Translations under genes and position numbers: made by a program
Shown here: positions 6,257-10,561 of the stretch, piece after piece
How the letters are laid out: the number at the start of each line of letters is the position of its first letter
How positions within the stretch are numbered: position 1 is the stretch's first letter
Notes under the pieces: generated by a model
Databases searched by the model: none
Seen by the model: the letters and a program-made list of their open reading frames with translations, nothing else
Told to the model about the DNA's origin: nothing
Assembly: GCA_041609895.1 (NCBI GenBank)
Contig: JBFIPX010000107.1
Coordinates: forward strand, 1 to 10,561
Direction: 5' to 3'
Length of the DNA: 10,561 nucleotides
Origin: JAHHLP01 sp041609895
GTDB taxonomy: Bacteria > Bacteroidota > Rhodothermia > Rhodothermales > JABDKH01

Positions 6257-7225
6257 TTATTTTTCCGACGCCGCCGCCGTGCGGCTGGAGGCGTGACTGC
6301 AGATACGCTCGGCGATCTCGATGATTTCTTCAGCTCCCCACAGGCGCTCAAGCCACTCATCCGGAATGCCTGTCATCCCCCAGTAGGCTCCTGCAATCTG
6401 GCCAAAAATCGCACCCGTCGTATCGGCGTCCTCTCCAAGATTGACGGCGGCCAGGCACCCGTCCCGAAAATTGTCGCACCGCGCGAATGCCCACAAGGCC
6501 GCTTCAAGCGACCGGACAACATATCCGGTTCCACGAATCGAGGGTGGTTCGCGGCGACGAAAAGATCCGGCAGCCACCTCCTCGACCTCGGCAACGAGTG
6601 AACCCTCCTTCCAAGAGCCGTCCGGACGATAGAGCGGGGTCAGCAGGCGTTCCTGTGTTTCACCGGAGAGCGCTCCTACAAGGAGCCCACCAAAGTAGCG
6701 GCAGGCGTCGACAGCTGTTGCCGCGGCGTGCGTCGTGCGTGACGATTCGCCTGCAAGCCGGATGGCTTCTGCAGGACTATCACTGTAAAACATTGCAACC
6801 GGCGCCAATCTCATCAGCGATCCGTTTCCTGCCGAGTGCGGATCTCGCGATCCGCTGAAGGGGTTGCTGGTCGCCTCGAATTTTGCGAGAGATTGGCGGA
6901 CCGTGCCGCCAATATCAAAACAGAATCCCTTGCTGCTGCGATACCCTTCCCTCCACCATCGTAGATATCGGCGCATCTGATCGCGCGGATCGAAGAGGCC
7001 TCGATGAATCAGGCTGTCGGCGAGACACAGCGCCATCGACGTGTCGTCGGTCCACTGACCCGGCTGCAGACCGAAAGGACCACCGCCGACCATGTCCCTG
7101 ATGGGGCGAAACGTTCCGGGCTTCTTGAACTCAAGGGTTGTTCCGAGTGCGTCTCCCACGGCAAGCCCCACCAAGGCTCCGTGAAAGCGATCGATTCGAT
7201 CTGCCGTTCCGTTCTCGTCTGTCAT
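6257..7225 (-). CDS. ADP-ribosylglycohydrolase (DraG/ARH family)
   Basis: 322 residues, a normal full length for a single-domain enzyme of this all-helical family, which uses two Mg ions to remove ADP-ribose from modified proteins or small molecules. Signature blocks are all visible: GALVGLAVGDALG (16-28); QWTDDTSMAL (57-66) with Thr59, Asp60 and Asp61 as metal ligands; SAGNGSLMRLAP (131-142); SSRTTHA (161-167); and VNLGEDADTTGAIFGQIAGA (261-280) with Asp266, Asp268 and Thr269 as the remaining ligands. No signal peptide or membrane segment is present. The start is ATG at 7225. No ADP-ribosyltransferase toxin or nitrogenase gene is visible nearby, so the substrate is unknown; a general protein de-ADP-ribosylation or metabolite-repair role is possible. 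The active site appears intact. Confidence 0.93.
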   Translation of the reverse strand: MTDENGTADRIDRFHGALVGLAVGDALGTTLEFKKPGTFRPIRDMVGGGPFGLQPGQWTDDTSMALCLADSLIHRGLFDPRDQMRRYLRWWREGYRSSKGFCFDIGGTVRQSLAKFEATSNPFSGSRDPHSAGNGSLMRLAPVAMFYSDSPAEAIRLAGESSRTTHAAATAVDACRYFGGLLVGALSGETQERLLTPLYRPDGSWKEGSLVAEVEEVAAGSFRRREPPSIRGTGYVVRSLEAALWAFARCDNFRDGCLAAVNLGEDADTTGAIFGQIAGAYWGMTGIPDEWLERLWGAEEIIEIAERICSHASSRTAAASEK

Positions 7226-7669
7226 TATCGTCCTTTGCTTGATCGACTCCGCACGCGCCCGATCGGTCGTGGGTCCGCTGCATCGCGAAGCGTATGCCTC
7301 TGAGTTCGTTTTTCGGAATTATTGACCCGATGTTGCGGGTTCGGATGAGCTGGACGCAACACGCACGTGCAGGTGGCATTCGCGCAGCGGCAGTAAACGA
7401 ACATAGCCCGCAGCGCTGCAGGCAGCAGCCACTACTCTATCAATACGCCGTCACGGCGCCAAGGCGTGTGGTCCATCAGTGACCTCGGATCATCCTTTCT
7501 AGCATCGATGCCAGGTCCATTGCTTTATGATGCCAATCGGCTAAAACTGACATCGATGTGTGCCGATGATAGAGGAGTATGTCCGCGAACCGGTTCAGTT
7601 CATTTGTTCGATCTCCCGACCCGGCTAGTGCGCGAATCCACCATCCCCTTACTACCACTTCGCCTGTTC
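7226..7669. promoter_or_regulatory. 444-base gene-free, palindrome-rich region upstream of the T9SS operon
   Basis: No convincing coding frame is seen here: short open frames lack signal peptides or coherent composition. The region must hold the promoter of the minus-strand ADP-ribosylglycohydrolase and that of the plus-strand T9SS operon. It carries an unusual set of short palindromes: GCAGCGCTGC at 7410-7419 (nearly extended to 7406-7423 with one mismatch), CGCCGT-C-ACGGCG at 7446-7458, GCATCGATGC at 7502-7511, and ACATCGATGT at 7550-7559. The last is flanked by ATCGGC (7536-7541) and its complement GCCGAT (7562-7567). A TATGAT at 7526-7531 resembles a -10 element, but no partner -35 is clear. 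No T-rich terminator was found. Confidence 0.4.
7502..7559. repeat. Paired CATCGATG palindromes, possible operator pair
   Basis: Two ten-base perfect palindromes share the eight-base core CATCGATG (7503-7510 and 7551-7558), with centres 48 bases apart. They lie 111-168 bases before the ATG of the beta-barrel gene that opens the T9SS operon. The spacing is between four and five helical turns, so cooperative binding of a dimeric regulator is conceivable but not shown. Confidence 0.3.
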
Positions 7670-8281
7670 ATGCGGCGTCGCCCAACTATTCTTGCAGTTG
7701 CCCTTTTCGCAGTCACCACGTGGTTAATAGCGCCCGGGGCATCGGCACAGCGTTCGACTGGACTTGTCGACGGATACACGTTTGGCATTGGTCTGGCGCT
7801 GTACCAGGGGGACCTTGACAGAAATCCCTCCAATGGAGTTGGAAAGCTGCTGACGATGGGCAACCTGCAACTAATGGCCGGCGTCGACCGGGACATCGCG
7901 GCGGGCAGGCTCGCAGCCGAGTTGCACTACAACCGTGTGGTCGGCATCAATGCGTTCGTTACCGGCGATCATAACGTAGTAAGTCTTGACCTCACCTTCG
8001 CGCGGCGACTCGGACGCGCTCCCGTTCGTGCCTTCGTCGGCTTGGGGCCCGCCATCGTTTTCTCGAGCTATGAGTCTCTGACACCTACCGCTGAGTCATT
8101 CGGTTTCGTCAGCGAAGGAACCGGCTTTGATTTGACGCTGCCCGTAGGTGTATCCATCCAGGATCGAGTGCGATTCAGTACACGCGTGGCGCTATTCGAT
8201 GGACTGGACGGGACAGACAATATCGGTGGAAAAGACGTTCTGTCGAATATCAGCATCATTTATCGATTTGGTCTCCGCTAG
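7670..8281 (+). CDS. Exported outer-membrane beta-barrel protein, first gene of the T9SS operon (PorG-like candidate)
   Basis: 203 residues from the ATG at 7670. A longer in-frame reading from 7466 exists, but it would put 68 unrelated residues before the signal peptide, so 7670 is chosen. Residues 1-27 are a signal peptide (MRRRPTILAVALFAV core, cleavage near ASA|Q). The mature part alternates short amphipathic strands and turns, has no long hydrophobic helix, and ends in a strand with an aromatic/hydrophobic finish (IIYRFGLR), as expected for an eight-strand barrel of about 175 residues. The first strands, GYTFGIGLALYQGDLDRNP, recall the start of PorG-type barrels (family with Y.GDL near the N-terminus), which in Porphyromonas associate with the PorK/PorN ring. 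That match is from memory of the family and is tentative. It lies 40 bases before gldK, clearly in the same operon, which supports a T9SS role. Confidence 0.75.
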   Translation: MRRRPTILAVALFAVTTWLIAPGASAQRSTGLVDGYTFGIGLALYQGDLDRNPSNGVGKLLTMGNLQLMAGVDRDIAAGRLAAELHYNRVVGINAFVTGDHNVVSLDLTFARRLGRAPVRAFVGLGPAIVFSSYESLTPTAESFGFVSEGTGFDLTLPVGVSIQDRVRFSTRVALFDGLDGTDNIGGKDVLSNISIIYRFGLR

Positions 8282-8321
8282 CACCCACCATTCGTCAACA
8301 CCTTAATCCCACATTCCCGTC

Positions 8322-9830
8322 ATGCGTAGAAGTCTGTCCATAGCTGTCGTCGTAGCGACCCTCGCTCTTGCAACAGGTGGAACTGCGTTTGCGCAGTCAT
8401 TCTTTGTGAATGCCGGTGGGGTGTTCAACGAGCAGTCGGCGGCCACCCGCTCCACGCAGTCCGCGATTCAACTGGGTTCCAGGGTGGGTCTCTCGAGCCT
8501 GTTCAAGGTGGTGGGTCAGCTTTCGCTGCAGTCGCAGGCGTCCTCGGCCGAACTCGGGCTGCAAGTATATCCCCTTCGAGGCCGCAGCAGAGTCGAGCCG
8601 TACGCGTTTCTGGGCTACGGTCGCTATCTCAACGGTGGCATCCGCAAGAGTGTCGTCCCGGTAGGAGCAGGCATCGCGATTCATCTAAGGCGCCACTGGG
8701 GGATCAATGTGGAGGTCGCCAATAGGACCTCGCTCCTGAAGGATGACTCCGGCATTGGCACAACGCTCTCCGAGCTCTCTCCGACCATCGGGGTGACATA
8801 CAACTTGAGCGGCATAGTGCCGCAGCGGAGGCGTCCGGACACGTTTATGTCTGAGGTGGCTCCCGAGTCGCTGATGCCCGCGAGGGAGATTCCTTCCGTG
8901 GACTCCGGGCTTTCTGACAACGAGAATGTCGACCCGTATTTCGATGATGCTGATCCCGATGTCGCCGCGAGGCCGGCTCCGGCTTCCGTCGGTGGCATGA
9001 CGCAGCTCCGAGATGGCATGTTCATCATGGGACTGGCCGATGAGGACCCACTCTCGATGCAGACCGCCGGCTTCAAGCGCGTGACAGTGGCCGCGTTCAA
9101 ACTGGACAAGGCGGAGGTTACGAACGCTCAGTATCGCGAGTACCTGTCGACTCTTTCGGGACAGCAGCTAGCCGCCATGCAGCCGGACACGACGGTATGG
9201 CATGAAGCAGGCTTTCGTTTCAGCTGGAACGCCTATTTCGAGGGCTCCGCGTTTGACAATCACCCGGTCGTAGCGCTCACGTACGACCAGGCAAAGGCGT
9301 ACTGCTCAAGTATGGGCAAGAGGCTGCCGACCGAAGCAGAATGGGAGTACGCTGCGCGCGCCGGAAGAGCCGGTGGCATCTACCCATGGTCGGGCTACGA
9401 GCCGCGAGACGGCAACGGACGCTACCTGGCGAACTACAACAACGGCCGGTCGGGCTACGCCGCGGACGGCTACGCCTTTACTGCGCCTGTCAACGCCTAC
9501 AAGCCTAACCCGTGGGGCTTCTACAACATGAGCGGCAACGTGGCCGAATGGGTTGAGGACGCGTTCAGCCCCACCTATTCGGTGCTCAGCGACTTCAACC
9601 CGTTCCACGAAGACGACGCTGAAGTGCTGCGCGTCGTACGAGGCGGCTCTTGGGCCTCCGACGCCTTCTACATCGGGGTAGGTGTTCGCGACGCACAGCC
9701 CAAGGATCAGGCATCACCGTTTGTAGGCGTACGCTGCGCCCAGGACGTAGCGGATGTTCTTGCGAATCCTGCACGCTCCGTCAACCGGGCATCGATCAAG
9801 GAAGAAACTCCCGAACTGCAGCAGAACTGA
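8322..9830 (+). CDS. gldK: T9SS ring protein GldK/PorK with an N-terminal beta-barrel-like domain
   Basis: 502 residues. GldK/PorK forms, with GldN/PorN, the periplasmic ring under the outer membrane in the type IX secretion system; it has a non-catalytic formylglycine-generating-enzyme (FGE-sulfatase) fold. That domain is seen at about 223-475: GGMTQLRDGMFIMG, then VAAFKLDKAEVTNAQYREYL (257-276), HPVVALTYDQAKAYC (314-328), KRLPTEAEWEYAARAG (333-348), NPWGFYNMSGNVAEWVED (396-413) and LRVVRGGSW (436-444). Unlike typical GldK it is not a lipoprotein: the signal peptide (1-24, cleavage near AFA|Q) has no lipobox Cys. It is followed by about 140 residues (26-164) of alternating strands with turns (VEPYAFLGYGRYLNGG, VGAGIAIHLRRHWGINVEVA, SPTIGVTYNLSG) resembling a small OmpA-like barrel, then an acidic/proline linker (165-222). 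It is followed by gldL after 37 bases. No Shine-Dalgarno sequence precedes the ATG. Confidence 0.88.
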   Translation: MRRSLSIAVVVATLALATGGTAFAQSFFVNAGGVFNEQSAATRSTQSAIQLGSRVGLSSLFKVVGQLSLQSQASSAELGLQVYPLRGRSRVEPYAFLGYGRYLNGGIRKSVVPVGAGIAIHLRRHWGINVEVANRTSLLKDDSGIGTTLSELSPTIGVTYNLSGIVPQRRRPDTFMSEVAPESLMPAREIPSVDSGLSDNENVDPYFDDADPDVAARPAPASVGGMTQLRDGMFIMGLADEDPLSMQTAGFKRVTVAAFKLDKAEVTNAQYREYLSTLSGQQLAAMQPDTTVWHEAGFRFSWNAYFEGSAFDNHPVVALTYDQAKAYCSSMGKRLPTEAEWEYAARAGRAGGIYPWSGYEPRDGNGRYLANYNNGRSGYAADGYAFTAPVNAYKPNPWGFYNMSGNVAEWVEDAFSPTYSVLSDFNPFHEDDAEVLRVVRGGSWASDAFYIGVGVRDAQPKDQASPFVGVRCAQDVADVLANPARSVNRASIKEETPELQQN

Positions 9831-9867
9831 CTTTCCACAAGATTCGGTCGACCAGACACTACTCGCA

Positions 9868-10539
9868 ATGGCAAAAGCACCCTCATCTGATATGCTCGCA
9901 CGGCTGAAGGGCATCCTCGCCTTCTTTATCGGGATCTTCGGAGCGATGGCCATACTCGGCGTCTTCTTCAAGATCCTGAAGCTGGACCACTACCAGTTCT
10001 TCATGAAGGTGGGCTTCATAGGTGAAGCTGCCGCCTTTGTCACAATGGGTGTTTTTGAACTGATGGGCGCCTTGACCACCAAGGCATCCCGGCCGAGCTC
10101 GCAGCCCGCTCCCGTGTTGCATTCGAAGACGGCGGTGCGCGAGATGGAGACCCGGATCAAGAGCGAGGTGGACTCCCTGTTCCTCGCGTTGGGAGAGGAC
10201 GTGAAGCGGTTTCAGGTGGAGGTGCGTGAACTGGCGGCTGAAATGGAATTGGCCCGCACGACGATTCATGGAATGCGAGCTGAACTTGACAGCGTAGCGA
10301 GTGGCTCATTGGCCAGAGATGCTGGCGTGCTTGGGAGCGGCATGAGTCAACTGGGTGATGAAATGCGCGGTGCCGGTTCGACGGTGCAGCGCATCCGCGG
10401 CGAACTTGAGGAGATGGCCAACCGCTTCTCGTATTTCAATCGGGGCCCGGGGCGCGCGGGTGACCGCGTGGCACAACCGCCAACCCGTGTTAAGGAAGGT
10501 GCCACGGGCAAGGTGAAGAAGATCGCCGCCAACGCGTAA
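9868..10539 (+). CDS. gldL: T9SS/gliding motor inner-membrane protein GldL/PorL
   Basis: 223 residues from the ATG at 9868, 37 bases after gldK. An in-frame upstream reading from 9754 overlaps gldK and is not needed. GldL, as a pentamer around a GldM dimer, forms the proton-driven motor that powers type IX secretion and gliding. Two transmembrane helices are visible (about 14-37 and 43-66) in a short hairpin. Lys35 in FFKIL aligns with the Lys27 of Flavobacterium johnsoniae GldL (ALFKI), and Glu53 in GFIGEAAAF with its key Glu49 (GLLTEALIF). Both functional charged residues are therefore kept, although the loop between them is four residues shorter. The cytoplasmic part (86-190) is a long heptad-like coiled coil (ELAAEMELARTTIHGMRAEL), and the tail is basic and glycine/proline-rich. 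No Shine-Dalgarno sequence is present. The next start codon lies six bases after the stop. Confidence 0.9.
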   Translation: MAKAPSSDMLARLKGILAFFIGIFGAMAILGVFFKILKLDHYQFFMKVGFIGEAAAFVTMGVFELMGALTTKASRPSSQPAPVLHSKTAVREMETRIKSEVDSLFLALGEDVKRFQVEVRELAAEMELARTTIHGMRAELDSVASGSLARDAGVLGSGMSQLGDEMRGAGSTVQRIRGELEEMANRFSYFNRGPGRAGDRVAQPPTRVKEGATGKVKKIAANA

Positions 10540-10545
10540 GCACTC

Positions 10546-10561
10546 ATGAGTGATTTTGGAA
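10546..10561 (+). CDS. gldM: Probable start of gldM/porM (partial, five codons)
   Basis: ATG at 10546, six bases after the gldL stop, opens a frame (M-S-D-F-G...) that runs off the right edge. The identity is inferred only from the canonical gldK-gldL-gldM-gldN order; the five residues visible cannot identify GldM. GldM spans the periplasm with one transmembrane helix inside the GldL pentamer. Confidence 0.5.

Noticed and set aside
6257..7225. ADP-ribosylglycohydrolase as the antitoxin half of a toxin-antitoxin pair
   Set aside because: No ADP-ribosyltransferase or other toxin-like gene is adjacent on either side.
7466..7669. N-terminal extension of the beta-barrel gene (68 residues before Met 7670)
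   Set aside because: It would place a signal peptide in the interior of the protein. The extension has no coherent character, and the ATG at 7670 starts a normal signal peptide.
7579..7818. 79-codon frame with a good GAGGAGT upstream of its start
   Set aside because: The product is a Ser/His/Cys-rich mixture without domain or signal peptide, and it overlaps the well-supported barrel gene in another frame.

Overview
The window looks like chromosomal DNA of a moderately GC-rich member of the Bacteroidota, most plausibly a Rhodothermia-type lineage. The evidence is the core of a type IX secretion system (T9SS: gldK, gldL and the first codons of a probable gldM), a Bacteroidota-style Wzi-like outer-membrane protein, mostly absent Shine-Dalgarno sequences, and a GC content too high for typical Flavobacteria. 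The lineage is inferred from gene content; no rRNA or other marker is present.

Left part (1-2945). A Wzi-like capsule-assembly outer-membrane protein runs off the left edge on the minus strand. Divergent from it is a two-gene unit: a 160-residue single-pass membrane protein overlapping or abutting a multi-pass HTTM-like membrane protein. Convergent to that is a family 2 glycosyltransferase on the minus strand.

Middle part (3150-7225). This is a run of mostly unrelated single genes: a class I O-methyltransferase of the caffeoyl-CoA type, peptidase E (minus), a small very arginine-rich exported protein of unknown function (plus), a SprT-like zinc metallopeptidase and an ADP-ribosylglycohydrolase (both minus, possibly co-transcribed). 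Family assignments here rest on visible active-site residues.

Right part (7226-10561). A 444-base gene-free stretch rich in short palindromes precedes a plus-strand operon: an exported outer-membrane beta-barrel protein, gldK, gldL and a probable gldM, with gaps of 40, 37 and 6 bases. GldL (with GldM) is the inner-membrane proton-driven motor of the T9SS, and GldK is part of the periplasmic ring under the outer membrane.

The most interesting point is GldK. It has no lipoprotein Cys; instead an ordinary signal peptide leads into a beta-barrel-like domain of about 140 residues, then an acidic linker, then the FGE-sulfatase-like domain. This suggests a ring protein anchored to the outer membrane by its own barrel instead of by a lipid. 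The second notable item is the Arg/Gln-rich secreted protein at 4860-5300. No CRISPR array, transposon, rRNA or tRNA gene was seen.
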